DNA from: Fragilariopsis cylindrus CCMP1102
Taxonomy: Eukaryota > Bacillariophyta > Bacillariophyceae > Bacillariales > Bacillariaceae
Direction: 5' to 3'
DNA length: 64,000 bases
Assembly (NCBI GenBank): GCA_900095095.1
Contig: FMBT01000298.1
Coordinates: 186,001-250,000 of the forward strand
Positions 20,938-32,692 of the stretch are shown here, piece after piece. Both the position numbers and the translations under genes were made by a program. Every line of letters begins with the position of its first letter. Within the stretch, counting starts at the first letter, position 1. A model generated the notes under the pieces. It was not told the origin of the DNA, did no database searches, and was given only the letters and a program-made list of their open reading frames with translations.

Positions 20938-22422
20938 ATGCGACATACATTCAGAACATTGCCTCCTCGAGACGCAATTGATGAAGCGGATAGCTCATTA
21001 AAAGCGACGAGGAAAAAGATCATGGAAAAAGACTTAATAAAAAAGAAAAAGACAACGGAGAAGTCACAACGATCAAGAAGTATATTTCGAACAGGGCCTC
21101 ACGATCATCCTTCTGTCGTCGATTCAAGACTACCGACTGCGACTGCTCGTTTCCCACTGAAGGAGGTTGCAGATTTACAAGGCCTACGGTATAATCCCGT
21201 GACAGCACATAGTGCAGATGTTGTATCGTCGTCAGCTAAAAGATATGACGAGAATGACAAAGATAAATTTGAACTTATGAATGTAAAAATTGTTATCTAT
21301 GGATTAACCGGTCTCTTGTGCGAAAATGGCCCGGAGAAGAAGCAAATATTTGGTGGCAAGAAGGAAGCTATTACCTCGGATGGAAGATTTGAACCTAAAG
21401 ATACCTCCGAGAAAGACTTAGGTCCAACAACTGCCGTCGTGTCATGCCAAAAAAATGGAGTCAGTAATCAGATTTCATTTGAAACGTTTTTACCAAGCGT
21501 ACCTTTACAACGTCCAACTGATTCTCGTTTAAACAAAGTTAGGTATGCTGCGAATTGGCCGTCGGAACAGTCAATCTTGAAATTACAACAAGGAGATGGA
21601 GCGATGGAAAGGTCTGCGTTCGAGATTACACGTTGTATGAAACATAACACATTTGTACCAGGAATGGGGGCAAGATCAAACTTTTGTCATGAGACTTTGG
21701 AGCTAGGAATCAACATTAGCAGAGGAACAGAACTTATTCGGTTAGGTACTGCTCTACTTGTTTTTAATGGCGAAGAAGAGGGAGAAGTCCTTATGAATAT
21801 ACCAACAACGCCTCTCGTGTTGAATAGCAAAAAATTGAAGAAGAAAAAGAACAAGTACGGATATTTTTCCAACGATACCTCGAGAAGGTACTGCTTGGAT
21901 GAAAACTCAATTCTCAAAGTTGGTGTACAGGTTATTCCTGAGGAAGCCATGCGTTTTGCTCGAGAGAAAGATATCAAAAAAACGAAGAAAGAAAATGAGA
22001 TGAATGATTTGCTTGAGCAAGAAAAGTTAAAAGACGCAATCCATAATATGGGTGATGGCAACATCGACCAAAGAGGAGGCATACAAATAAAGAGTCTCAC
22101 TGGTACTGGCGGAACATCCAACAGAGTCGTACCTATAACAAAAAAATCATCAAATTCGTTTTTTCCTGATATTTTTTGTGGAGGTATGGGGTTAACAACT
22201 TCCTGGGTACCAAACTGTTTCGGACGTAGCCAAACTGAGCCAGAGATGCCAGCTGAAATAACCACTAGCAATAATACTGACCAGATGGGAATACCAAACA
22301 TAGTTAGTTCGATTTCCGAGTCAACAGACGGATCAGGGATTCAAGGTAAGTAAAGTATAATATTATTTCTAATATTTTACCCTTTATCTATCATTAATTT
22401 TTGCCTAGAAACTTGGAGTTGA
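20938..22422 (+). CDS. C2-like beta-strand protein, family member 2 of 3 (copy A)
   Basis: Exon 1 is 20938-22345. A 63-nt intron follows (CAAG/GTAAGTAAAG ... TTTTTGCCTAG, phase 1), and a tiny terminal exon 22409-22422 ends the protein in ETWS. About 474 residues. The first 110 residues are basic. Then come the blocks shared with the 2862 and 22776 genes: VKIVIYGLTGLLCENG, TTAVVSCQKNGVSNQISF, TLELGINISRGTELIRLGTA and SILKVGVQVIP. The C-terminal part has a Cys-containing segment (DIFCGGMG...VPNCFG). I do not recognise a named domain; a C2-like fold is inferred from strand pattern. The gene faces copy B tail to tail across 350 bases. No frame breaks, unlike its neighbour. Confidence 0.65.
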
Positions 22423-22775
22423 ATCTGAACCGTTTAACTTCAAATTTTCCTTCGTTGTTATAAATTATACTAGCTTTGAGCTATGAGGGAACCGATTCTT
22501 TGTATGGAAGAGCGCAGTTGGTGAAGGGTAGACTCATTACGTACTACGTGTACTAAATTATTAACAATATAGGGACAAATAACATAATTTATATCTTGGT
22601 TTATTTACTTATACCTTCCATCATAGATAAATATGACCAGATGATTCTGTATCATTCTTATCATCTACTTGTTTTCTATCCATTAACTAACGATGAATTT
22701 TTGTGCGGAGAGGTGCCTTATAGGTCCTAAGTTGCTAGTATAGTTATCGGTTGTGTTTTTGTAGGTTTATTTGAT
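22423..22775. other. Convergent 3' region between C2-like copies A and B
   Basis: About 350 bases of AT-rich 3' flank shared by the two convergent relatives. Nothing further is seen. Confidence 0.6.
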
Positions 22776-24537
22776 CTAGTCCATCCCATCAAAGAGATCG
22801 TCCGTATCTACTCCGACCTTATCTGCATGACATTCGATAGTTCTTTGAGCAACATTGAATGTTCCTACTGGAACTTCTAATGCAACAACATCGTCATCAG
22901 TAGTTCCGTTAGTTTTTCTAGGTTTCTCTAGTCTATTTGGTGGTCTTCTTCGATACTTGTTGATCCGGATCTTGTTTCCGTTTCCTAATAATAGTTTTTT
23001 GGTTAGTACGGTCCAGCTATCTCCTTCTGTACTGCTATTATATGTTTCCAGTTCAGAATTGAAATTGTGCACTTGTATATCGTCGTCCGTCACTTGACTC
23101 GAATCAAACGAAAAGCTTCCGGGCAAGAGTCCCCGATACCGACTCTTCGAGTACATACTGTAGTCGAACTCCTCTCCACAACAGAGAGGAGCGCAAGACG
23201 AGGACCAAGAATTATCATAACCATTGTTAGTCATACCTGAAACAAATGACATCATATCATTGGATTCACTAATGGACACGTGTTCCACTGGAGCCTGATG
23301 AAGAAGTCTCTCATGTCTTCTACTAGGAGATATGTAGAAGTCTGTATCCAAAGAATGATCGATTTTGTCATTAGTCTGTGCATTCTCTTTCGGGTGTATG
23401 TGGAATCGGGAATCTACATCTCCTTCGTTTTCTGTTGCTGTTGCTGTTGGTCTTTTCCTCGCTACTTTTCGAGTTTTTGGACTAATTTGTGGCGGAGCCG
23501 CCCTCCCCGCATCAAATGTCCACTTTGTTGTATACGATGCCTCATCATTACCCCAAATTTCTGCACCATCCTGATCAGGGTATGCTGTTTAATGTCAGCC
23601 TTGACGCGTAACGTAGCATTAGATGCAAGTTTATATGTCAAGTCACCGTTGGTAAAGAACATCGTTGCTTTTTGCCGAAGATTCCCCGTTTTGTCTTTGT
23701 TCCAGTTGACGGTCCACTCACAGGATGGAGACGGAGGTCCATCTTTTGCTCATTTGTCTCCCTCCCATTAACTACTATACTGGCAATACCTAGCGGGATC
23801 CGCTCGTCTCCGCACTTTAATCCAACAAGTAATTTCACAACTTCGGGGACGTGCGTACTATTTGAACAAAGTGTGGAATCGTCGTTACTATCGTCACGTG
23901 CATCATATGTGTTACTTTCTTTTTCGAGTAGAAGAGAAAAATGTAGTCTTCTCCTCGACTTTGACTTAGATATTCCTCCCCACCTCTCTGATTCGCCCAT
24001 AAAATCTTCATCGTTTTTGCTTTTTCTTCAACATTTATAAGAAGCGGTTGGCTAAGAGCTGTGTATCTTCCAGAACTTGCAAGCTCAACGAAACCCACGG
24101 TGATTCGATTATTACTTGGCTGCTGCTTATTGCGTTTATCAATTTATCAATTTTCAGTCCAGTCATATATCCAATTGATAAACGAACATGAAAAGCAGTA
24201 CGTGAATTATATTCATGTTTCTGTCTTTGTTTTTGTTGTTGTTGCTGATGTTGGACTGGCCGTGGTACCTCTTGATAACATTTCCTTTCCCCTTCATCTA
24301 GTAGGGAATTATTTGGAGCGAGACTATCGTTGTTTCATCTACATCAAGAAATTGAACCTCGTTGAGATCTATCTGGGATTTAGACGAAAGTGTCGAATTA
24401 GAGTATTGTATCTTTTTATCAGTAGATGAGCGTAGTCTTTGCAACCTTCTTCGAATATTATCGCCGCGATATTTCCGAGACGAATCATTTGCTCTACTTT
24501 CTGTAGGGTCAGAACATACTTGCGATCCATCCACCAT
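22776..24537 (-). CDS. C2-like beta-strand protein, family member 3 of 3 (copy B, 5 frame breaks)
   Basis: ATG at 24537, stop at 22776, about 588 residues if five one-base losses are allowed for. The reading frame steps 0,1,2,0,1,2 at 24333-24335, 24135-24137, 24014-24018, 23669-23673 and 23551-23554, each a run of A or G on the coding strand that is one base too short. Across the breaks the protein keeps a natural composition and the family blocks in order: FHVRLSIGYMTGLKIDK, ITVGFVELASSGRYTALSQP, VVKLLVGLKCGDERIPLGIA and NATLRVKADIKQ. The tail holds a CAPLCCGEE segment and a basic stretch (INKYRRRPPNRLEKPRK). A pseudogene is possible but would be expected to show nonsense changes and indels of both signs. 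The function is unknown. Confidence 0.6.
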
Positions 24538-25326
24538 TGTATTATGACAAAAAATATTCTATCTACTGAGCACAAACCACAAACAAAATAATTGATCGAT
24601 CCAATCAAGCACTACTTTATACTGTGTTTGACAGTTAATTAATACAGGTTGTGTTGACGTATACTGCTGTTTGTTCCTGATACATTTTTTCAGCGCTAGG
24701 AATACTTTTCTGTGGTATAACAAAACAATGCTCGTTTCCATAAAGCTCTTTCAATACAAGAACAGAAATGCTGCAAAGATTACTCGTTCATAATGATAGT
24801 GGGATTGGAATCGAACTCAAGGAGTATCATATTCGTAAAAAGTGAGGCTGCTTTCAACGCACTGCATGACGTTGAAATTTTTCATACTTACAAATCGCGA
24901 CCAAGTCGCGACCAAGTTAGCGACTTCGGAATTCGAAACAAATATGCTTTCATAACAATAACACGTGTAGGTATTGGTTGTTAAATAAATGTTAAATGTT
25001 CGACTGTTAGAAAATGAGGGCGGATTGAACGTAAATTTATTTTTGATTATCCAATATTTAGTACCTTCTATACGTAGGCACATATAGCGTACTAGTAGGT
25101 TTGCCCGGTGCTGGCAGTTTTTTTTCGTAACATAACGTTAAAAATCAAATGCCTCAATTCAAATTACAAAAATTAACAAATCAAAAAATCATCGGAAGGA
25201 ATGAAGAATCGAAGAATCAAAAGAAAGAACTAGCTAATCGATCCCTCACCTCCAAGATTCAAGGAAGAAACGGCAGGCAGAGACGAATAATCACAGAGAC
25301 AACAAAGTTCATCATCTACCTAAAAG
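24538..25326. other. Divergent intergenic region, no gene seen
   Basis: About 790 bases between C2-like copy B and the coiled-coil gene. A short direct repeat of ATCGCGACCAAG-like sequence lies near 24896-24915. A T-loop-like word near 24805 was checked as a tRNA and rejected. The A-rich segment 25140-25326 looks like a 5' UTR. Confidence 0.55.
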
Positions 25327-27849
25327 ATGAGGAGTCCACATACTAAGGAAGTTCGCTTCTCTGATGAAACGGGGGCGACGAAACGCTCATCCGCTCATCG
25401 TTCCGTGAGAAGAAAATTTCGACCAAATGCGATGATGAGAAGATCTATAGTTGTACCGCCACCGCCACCTCCTCCTCCACCACGACGACCAACAACCGCA
25501 AGTATGAGACCTGCAACTCCGTCTGCACCTCCACCTCCACCTGCACCACTGCGTCGTGTGAGGTCAGTATCAGCACCACGGCCACCACCACCACCTCCTC
25601 CGCGTCGTGTGAGATCGGCAGCAGCAGCAGCAGTAGCAGCAGCTCCTCCTCCCCCACCTCCTCCACCGAAACAAACAGAAGAACTATCAGGTAATAATAA
25701 TGATAATATCCAAAGAACTCCTGCGAAAACTCAATTGAAAACACTAGGAGGTATTCTAACGAAGAATCAAGACCGTTACACATCTCCTTTCACTAACAAC
25801 TGTGATGATAACGGAAATGGAGATCTTCGGAACGATGAAGGAGTATTTTTAGCACAACCAGCTCTGACTATACTTAGTCCAATGTCGGGTATCACGAACA
25901 TGACCGACTTCAATAGTCCTTCCATTCGGAAACAAAGAAGTACAATTGGACTAGTCCTCGATACAACGCTATCAACACTTAACACGATTGATATGTTGAA
26001 TTTTGACTACATAGAGAGTTGTAGCTGTTTACTGGATTTGCAACGATTGATTCGTATTATGAATGAATCAAAGAAGGAATCTACACCACGGCTTCTCGAG
26101 GCAGCCAAAAAAAGGTATCGTGACATTGGTGGAAACGACGATGATGATCATAAGGGTGATAATGATTACGATAATTATAAGGAGAACGAGAACGAGAATG
26201 ATAATGTCACTCCCAGTAAAACCGACGACTTTGCTCAAAGTGTTGCCAACATATCTCGAATCACCATAGGGAACACTACACTGGATTCAATTGATCCTGT
26301 GGGCAAGGCATCGCTCAACTTTTCTTACTCACCGTCTTCGACACTAAATGGATTGAATCTTCTTGAAAGTCCTAAGGTTTCAGATTCTTATTTCTCGGGT
26401 GGTATAGGAAGGGAAGGCATTGACCGTCGTTTGCGTCCCATCGAGGAGTCTCCAGGTCGTACCTTCCGACCAGGACAAGATCTTCCACCAAGTCAGGCCC
26501 CCATAGATACGAAACAAATTCAAAAGTTACAAGAAAGTTTGAACAAAATTACACAAGAACGCGAAGAAACAAGAAAAAGTCTGAACGTGACACGTACTAT
26601 TCTTTGCAAGAAGGACGAAGAATTTCGAGCTCTAGAGGAGCGACTTGAAGCAAGAATTACAGAACTTAGTCAAGTCTTGGCATATACAGCAGAACGATCA
26701 AAACTGGTCGTCGAGGGGGAGCGTACATACCGCAAACAATGCGAAGAGGAACTAAAGAAAGAGAACAAAGAAAATAACATTCTGAAGCAGGACCTGGAGA
26801 AAACTCATACTAGCTTACTATCGTTACAGAAAAGACATTCGTCGTTTCGTATTGCTCTTTTGAAAGCTACAGGAAGTACGGAGCGGAGGAATCTCTCAGA
26901 ACAAGATTTTGTTCTATCACTGTCAAGAAAGATTAAAACCATGAAGGAACAGAACGACAACATGGCACAAACATTGAAACAATCGAAAAAGGCTATTCAG
27001 GAGAGAGACGTTATGGAGATTCGAATGAATGATGCGTTGCGCGTGAAAGAAAAACTTAGTGTGGACAATCAAAAACTCTCCAATAAAATTCAGGAACTGC
27101 GAGCTGAAGTTAAATCTTCAAGAGCCTACATTGATAAGCTCTTGAAGATTTCTCATGATACCAAGGAAGAAGATTGGGAGATTCAAGAGCAACAGTATAA
27201 ACAAGTAATTCAAAATTTACGCTATCAAATTCGAAAGCAAAGTACAGTTGTTTCGATTGATCTGTACAAGGCTGAGAAAAATAACGCACACGAAAAAGCC
27301 GCTCAGCTACGAGATGCAGTGAATACTATTGATGAACTAAACGCAAAGGTAGAGGAACTTCAACAGGTGACAGTGGTACGTGCTACGGCACAAAAATCAC
27401 CGTGTGCAACAACGAAGATGCTCACAGGACCCCAAACTCCGAAATTAAAGTCACTTAAAGATGATTTGATCGGTAGTACAATCACATTCACTAGCCCAGG
27501 ATCTAATGATGCGAAATCACCAAGATCGGGAGAACGGTTCCAGCGGCAGTTAGGAATCAAACAAACTAAAGTGACGGACAAACATCTATCGTCAAAGGGA
27601 CCAAGGAATGAAAGAAAGAAGTCCAGCGTTTTGGGAGAAATTTCAATGACGGGAACTGAAAATAATATGATGCATTATAACAACTATGTTATTCCTCAGT
27701 ATGGCAAAGAAAATTCGAAAGCAACACCAAAGAATTCGTCCAGTAGTAGGGTGAGGAAATTAGGAGGCGTATCGGCAGTGAAGAAAAGAATAAACATGCT
27801 GTCACCAAAACCAAAAATGACGCCAAGGCTTCAAGTAATTATTCATTAA
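25327..27849 (+). CDS. Proline-rich coiled-coil protein
   Basis: 840 residues, single exon, ATG at 25327. Residues 40-115 hold four poly-proline blocks of 5 to 9 prolines separated by Arg-rich linkers (RRVRS) and an Ala run, similar in appearance to formin FH1 or WH2-adjacent regions, but no FH2 domain follows. Residues 395-690 are predicted coiled coil (heptad-like Leu/Ile with QKLQESL, LEERLEARITEL, IQELRAEVK, IDELNAKVEELQQ). The C-terminal 150 residues are basic, Ser/Pro-rich (TPKLKSLK, SPKPKMTPR) with a GKENS KEN-like box. This layout suggests a cytoskeletal or cell-division scaffold with proline motifs for SH3 or profilin, and possible cell-cycle phosphorylation. That is inference. No frame breaks. 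It ends 108 bases from the convergent helicase gene. Confidence 0.7.
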   Translation: MRSPHTKEVRFSDETGATKRSSAHRSVRRKFRPNAMMRRSIVVPPPPPPPPPRRPTTASMRPATPSAPPPPPAPLRRVRSVSAPRPPPPPPPRRVRSAAAAAVAAAPPPPPPPPKQTEELSGNNNDNIQRTPAKTQLKTLGGILTKNQDRYTSPFTNNCDDNGNGDLRNDEGVFLAQPALTILSPMSGITNMTDFNSPSIRKQRSTIGLVLDTTLSTLNTIDMLNFDYIESCSCLLDLQRLIRIMNESKKESTPRLLEAAKKRYRDIGGNDDDDHKGDNDYDNYKENENENDNVTPSKTDDFAQSVANISRITIGNTTLDSIDPVGKASLNFSYSPSSTLNGLNLLESPKVSDSYFSGGIGREGIDRRLRPIEESPGRTFRPGQDLPPSQAPIDTKQIQKLQESLNKITQEREETRKSLNVTRTILCKKDEEFRALEERLEARITELSQVLAYTAERSKLVVEGERTYRKQCEEELKKENKENNILKQDLEKTHTSLLSLQKRHSSFRIALLKATGSTERRNLSEQDFVLSLSRKIKTMKEQNDNMAQTLKQSKKAIQERDVMEIRMNDALRVKEKLSVDNQKLSNKIQELRAEVKSSRAYIDKLLKISHDTKEEDWEIQEQQYKQVIQNLRYQIRKQSTVVSIDLYKAEKNNAHEKAAQLRDAVNTIDELNAKVEELQQVTVVRATAQKSPCATTKMLTGPQTPKLKSLKDDLIGSTITFTSPGSNDAKSPRSGERFQRQLGIKQTKVTDKHLSSKGPRNERKKSSVLGEISMTGTENNMMHYNNYVIPQYGKENSKATPKNSSSSRVRKLGGVSAVKKRINMLSPKPKMTPRLQVIIH

Positions 27850-27957
27850 TATATAAAAGATTCATATCTCAGTCCTGTAAAGTTAAACAAAGCTTAGACA
27901 TTGTGTTCGACAAAATTAGATTACTCTTTATAAATTTTATATTTTACAATAACAAAA

Positions 27958-30900
27958 TTAAAGGGAGATACAATCATCTGGATTTTCTGTATCATCTACG
28001 ACGCATCTAGAACTCTCACACCATTTTAAGAAGGCTGCCCAATTTTTGTCCCCATCGGCAAGCGTCTCCTTATCTCCCACGACAAGCAGTGCTGATTTCG
28101 CTCGAGTCAACGCAACGTTTAATCTTCTCCAGTCTTTTAAGAACCCTACATTCCCTTGATGATTCGACCGCACAGCAGAAAATATGATCACATCACGTTC
28201 TCTTCCTTGATAGCCATCAACTGAATTAACTTCGATTGTCGATGAAGAGGATTGAGCCAAAGAAACGATATCCGCATCGTTGGCCAGTAAACTTTTGATT
28301 AGATGAACTTGTCCATTGTATGGTGTTACGACACCAATTTTCTTTGCATCATCAGGGTTGTATTTGTGGTCAAACGACAATATTAGTTTGATAAGCGATA
28401 CAACACGCATCGCCTCGGCTTCGTTTCTATATGTTGTCGATGAATCTTGTCGAAGGGAATTAGTGTTAGAACTGAAGACAGTTTGAGTGTATTTATTGCT
28501 TTCTCCTTTCATTTCATTGCATCTCCCTCCAACATTTATCATTCTAACATTGATAGTTTGATCACCGCATGGCATTATTTCATTTAAAATAGCTGGAAAG
28601 GGTCGCTGGCTTGCGAGAAATGAAGGAGTAGATAAAAGACCATCGTAGAAAATAGCCGATGAAAATGCAGCAATAGATGGATGCATTCTGTATTGAATAC
28701 TTAACAGAAGACAGCCAGAAAATCGTTTCCGGTATGTTACTTTTCCATCATATTGAGAATCTAATGCTTTTAGCAACGACTTCGCTTGTTTCACTGGAAG
28801 ACCATCTGCAAAGATAGTATCTAACTCTGTGACATCATCTTTCATTTTGATTTTTGGTGCAGGTAACGTAGCGGCTAGTCGCTCCATTAAGGAAATGGTA
28901 AGTGGCGAATCTTGTTCACTTTTCACCGTCGCTGGAAGCTGACAGGGGTCACCTAATAGAACGAAAGAACGACAACTGTTCGATGCTGTGAGAGGTATTA
29001 ATGTCCCCGGTTCGACACTTTGACAAGCCTCGTCGACAATGACGAACGGTAAACTAATAGCGGGCAAGCCATCGGGTGCGTGCGTACGTTCTGGTGTCTT
29101 ACTATTCGCTACTTGTTTCTGATCGGTCTTACGCCGATTCCCCTTATTATGTTCATCTCCTTCTATAATTTGGTCGAGATCGACATTCAACCCACATGCC
29201 GCCATTAGTCGAGGATCTGCCGCTCCTATCGAGGTGGAAACTATTACGTCAGCCCCACGTATTGCTTTGGTTGCGGCGATGTTGCACATTTTAATCGAAT
29301 GCTTGACTGCCGCCGTTGCTATCTCCTGTGCAGCACGCTCAGTAATGACCCCATTCGAGGACTTTCCTTTCTTTTCCTTTCGAATCTTCAACAACTGAGC
29401 TGTCGCAGTAACCGCTTGATTCATTGCTTTTTTAGCCTCTGGGTCGGAATCAATAAAGGAGTCTAAAGTATAATCCCATAAACTTTCCGAAACCGCTGAT
29501 GCTTTTCCGATTCTGACCACTTTAAGACCAAGCTGTAAGAAGCCTTCGGCAAGATTATCTGATCCTACATTGGAAAAGGCACTAGCAAGTACTTTAGCAT
29601 TGGGAGAAATCGAGCGACACTGGTGGGTAAAACCAAAACCTATTACAGATGCTGTTGTAGTTTTGCCAGTTCCTTAAGTACAAATGTTAGAAAATATTAA
29701 GATAAAATGACAAAAGTGAGAATTAGAACGATCGGGATGTACATCTGAGATATTTAGACCTTGTCTTTTCTTTTTTTAACTTACCGGGAGGGCCTTGAAT
29801 TAATGTCATTTTTCTTGTCAGAGCTGCACCAATAGCAGCAAGTTGGGGCCCGTTAAGAGGTTTGAATACCTTGTTACTGTTGGCTTGTACGAAATTTAAC
29901 ACTTCATTGGCAAGCTTTAACGAAGAATGCATCGGAGGTCGTGATAGTCTTCTATCAAGAGAGACAAGATCGACGGAATCTACATCATGAAACAAAGCAC
30001 TGGCTGGATCTGTCAAGGCGTGTGTCGAAATAATTAATTCTGAAAGCAAATCATCCATGGAAATTTTGCTTTGGGGGCTGCTTCTATCATCGATTTTTTT
30101 TTCGTCTTGTTTGCCATCTTTCTTCTCGTAATCAAGTTCCTCTGACGACTCACGTTGTGGAATGCTAGATATCTTAGCTAATGCTTCTACCATTCTATCG
30201 TAGGGGATGCTAGAAAAGAAACGATCAGCTCGAAGACGGATTGCGGGGTCACCTTTACCAGACGGTCCGAAATTGTTTGGAGCCGGCCCAAAATTTGCTT
30301 CGAAGCTTCCGGCATTTATTGCAACGTCTACATATGTTGGTCCTCTATTTATAATTCGTGCTTCTACTTTTGTAGCAGTGCTGCTTGTGGGTAAATGATT
30401 CGGATCGAAAAAATCTCCACTACCCATTGGCTGTTGCGTGATTAGAATTACATCGTTGTTAGAAAATTTGTTGTTGGGAGGCAAAGATTGCTGTAGTTCG
30501 TTATCTACATTTGTGGTGGCGTCCCTCGCCTTAGTAAGTCGATAAATTTCATCGGAAAAAAGATTTCCTCGTCGTTCAGGGTACATGTCAAGCAAAGCAT
30601 GTCCAGCAAGTTCTAAGCCTAAAGGATCTTCGATGGACGACTTAATTCTTCCAGTCACCTCTTCTTCCTGCAGTAAATGACGAAAGAAAAATAGTAGAAG
30701 AAAAAGTAATAAAATAGTGAGTCACTGTCACCTTCAATCTTGTCATTGGCGACGACGAATAAACGAAGTGAAGATTCGTCTGAATGGATTTATTTCCCTC
30801 AATAGTACTGAACGACTTACTTCGGCTCGATACTCCTTCGTTAGTAGTGTTAGAAATTTGTTGTGGTAACATGATAGACTATTGTACAATATTGATCGTT

Positions 30901-31375
30901 TTCTAGACCTGCCTCGTCCCTTAGTCTTCTCTCGGATGTCACTGGCATCGATCGTGCCTACTTTCCTTTGTTTCCACACTCCTTTTTTATCCATTGGTGA
31001 ACTGGTAATAGTAATCTCCCTTTGCGTTAAGCTTTCTCGAATCATATCTTGGACAACTTCTTCGCCACCTCGTTGCATTCGCCTTGTTCTTCGATCCGAC
31101 GCCTTTTGCTTTCGCATTGTTATGGTGGCGTGAGTCGTTTTAGACGTGATGTATTGAAACTTCTTATTAGATGAACCGTCATCGGTATGCAATCGCGCTC
31201 CATGAAAACTCGAAAACGATGCGAGGGAAAATCCTTGACAATATAGTGCCTGTGATGGCTGAGAAATGTGCCGTTCTTTGATGGTAATGACGGAAATGGC
31301 CACTACTAGGAAAAACAACACGCCATTCATATTGGAATCAGTTTTATTTGTTTTGTCAATCATATGTTGTGACAT
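27958..31375 (-). CDS. SEN1/IGHMBP2-type superfamily 1B helicase with plastid-type presequence
   Basis: Exons 31375-30821, 30667-29785 and 29672-27958 give about 1050 residues. The intron between exons 2 and 3 (112 nt, phase 1) splits the Walker A motif, GPPG before it and TGKT after it. The intron between exons 1 and 2 is 153 nt, phase 0. Helicase motifs follow in order: VIVDEACQS (II), LLGDPCQLPATV (III), SIQYRMHPSI (IV), VNSVDGYQGRERDVIIFS (V) and RRLNVALTRAKSALLVVGD (VI). This is the SEN1/UPF1/IGHMBP2 class of RNA or DNA helicases. The N-terminus has a hydrophobic signal-type segment (NGVLFFLVVAISVI) and then GFSLASFSSFHG with a Ser-Phe step. That fits the two-part plastid targeting of diatoms, so it may act on plastid nucleic acid. 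The region before the motor is IGHMBP2-like in layout. Confidence 0.88.
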
Positions 31376-32692
31376 GAATCATCAGGAATCTGAAAAAGAA
31401 AAAAAAATGCAATTCTCTTCTTCATGCAAAGGCACGCTGTTCGGATCGGAAACAAGCATGACACGTCAAACATCAAGATTGATGCGCGAAACAAGATTCG
31501 ATTCATTCCAGTTGGCGCAGAACAAGATTCTTATCGAAAGAATTCTATTGATGTATGTCTGACTTGAACTTGTTGTGGACCAATTAAAAACTGTTCTGAA
31601 AATAAGAACTTCTCTTTTCTATATACACAATTAGCAAGTAGGAGCAGTCCTCCTTGTCTACAAAGTACAAAAAGTGTAGTATAAGTACACAAAGAGGTAA
31701 CATTGGCTGTCTTTGCTATATGCAAGAAAGCAAGAGAACAAATCACAATATTGTTGATGTGTGTCAATTTGTCCAATTATTGGCACATTAATAGCCAATG
31801 AAATCAATATACACATCTCTTCCTTGTTCTCTCATGTGTAGTGATATAGGGGGTGTAGGAGCTTCACTAGCTACCCCTTAGAACTAAACATTTGACAATA
31901 TCACACATAATGTAGCGTGTGTTGCATCAATCAAACAATTCCACAGGTGCATTTACACAATAAATCCAACCCATCATCATTGATCAATCAATTACATCTG
32001 GTCTTAAAATAATACAGGAGAAATAATTATAGAGGTGATAGCCGGTCCAGTGGCATAAAGATGTGGTACGTATTATGTATGAGATTGAATTATATATACT
32101 ACAACACGCACACACATCATCATTTGATTTCTGTGTGGAAAACAAGACCTCAAGCATTATATTATACCTGCACCCATCAACAATTGGAAACCTTCTGATA
32201 TACAAATAACAAAAAAAGTGCATTCTTCAATTTTTTATTAACACAAGAAAGCATGAGAAAGCATAAGAAATACATGATCTCTTTCTCTAAGATCTTTGGT
32301 GTCAAGCAAAACCCCATTCAACTGCACCATAACCTAATCACCACTGGCCATTACAAATTTCATCCTATTGTGTCTGAACTGTTCTAGTATGCGTTGCTTA
32401 TGGCAAGCATGTAGTGTGTTAACTTCTATGCTCCGCATCAAACATCACAGAAACACACACATCATGGCTGTGTTCGTTGCATAATATAATTTTATTCAAT
32501 TTGTGTTAAAAAAGTAGGAAAATATGTTTTTTTTTTAATTTCCTGGATCCCCCTCACAAAGTTACGATGACATTGTTTTATTGTGACATAAAGCACTTCC
32601 GATCACCGATCACTGTACACGTCAAAACAAATTACAAGTTACGATACCATCTAACTTCCTACAGCTTTTGTTTGCTAAAAAGAAAAATCGTC
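31376..32692. other. Divergent intergenic region, no gene seen
   Basis: About 1.3 kb between the helicase and EXO84 genes. Small ORFs on both strands lack protein-like composition. The in-frame codons from 32567 to the EXO84 ATG are probably 5' UTR. Confidence 0.55.

Noticed and set aside
23668-23721. A 54-nt GTGAGT...AAAAAG intron in C2-like copy B as explanation for a frame change
   Set aside because: Its length is a multiple of three, so removing it does not change frame. It would also delete family-consistent residues. A one-base loss in the adjacent A-run fits better.
22776-24537. Calling C2-like copy B a pseudogene
   Set aside because: All five lesions are one-base losses in runs, with no nonsense substitutions and the family blocks intact, unlike normal decay. 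Kept as CDS with the doubt stated.
24790-24840. T-loop-like word (minus strand GAGTTCGATTCC) suggesting a tRNA
   Set aside because: The flanking bases do not pair as a T-stem and no acceptor or anticodon arm can be drawn around it.
25445-25783. Minus-strand ORF rich in Val/Glu/Leu
   Set aside because: Antisense shadow of the poly-proline and poly-alanine region of the coiled-coil gene.
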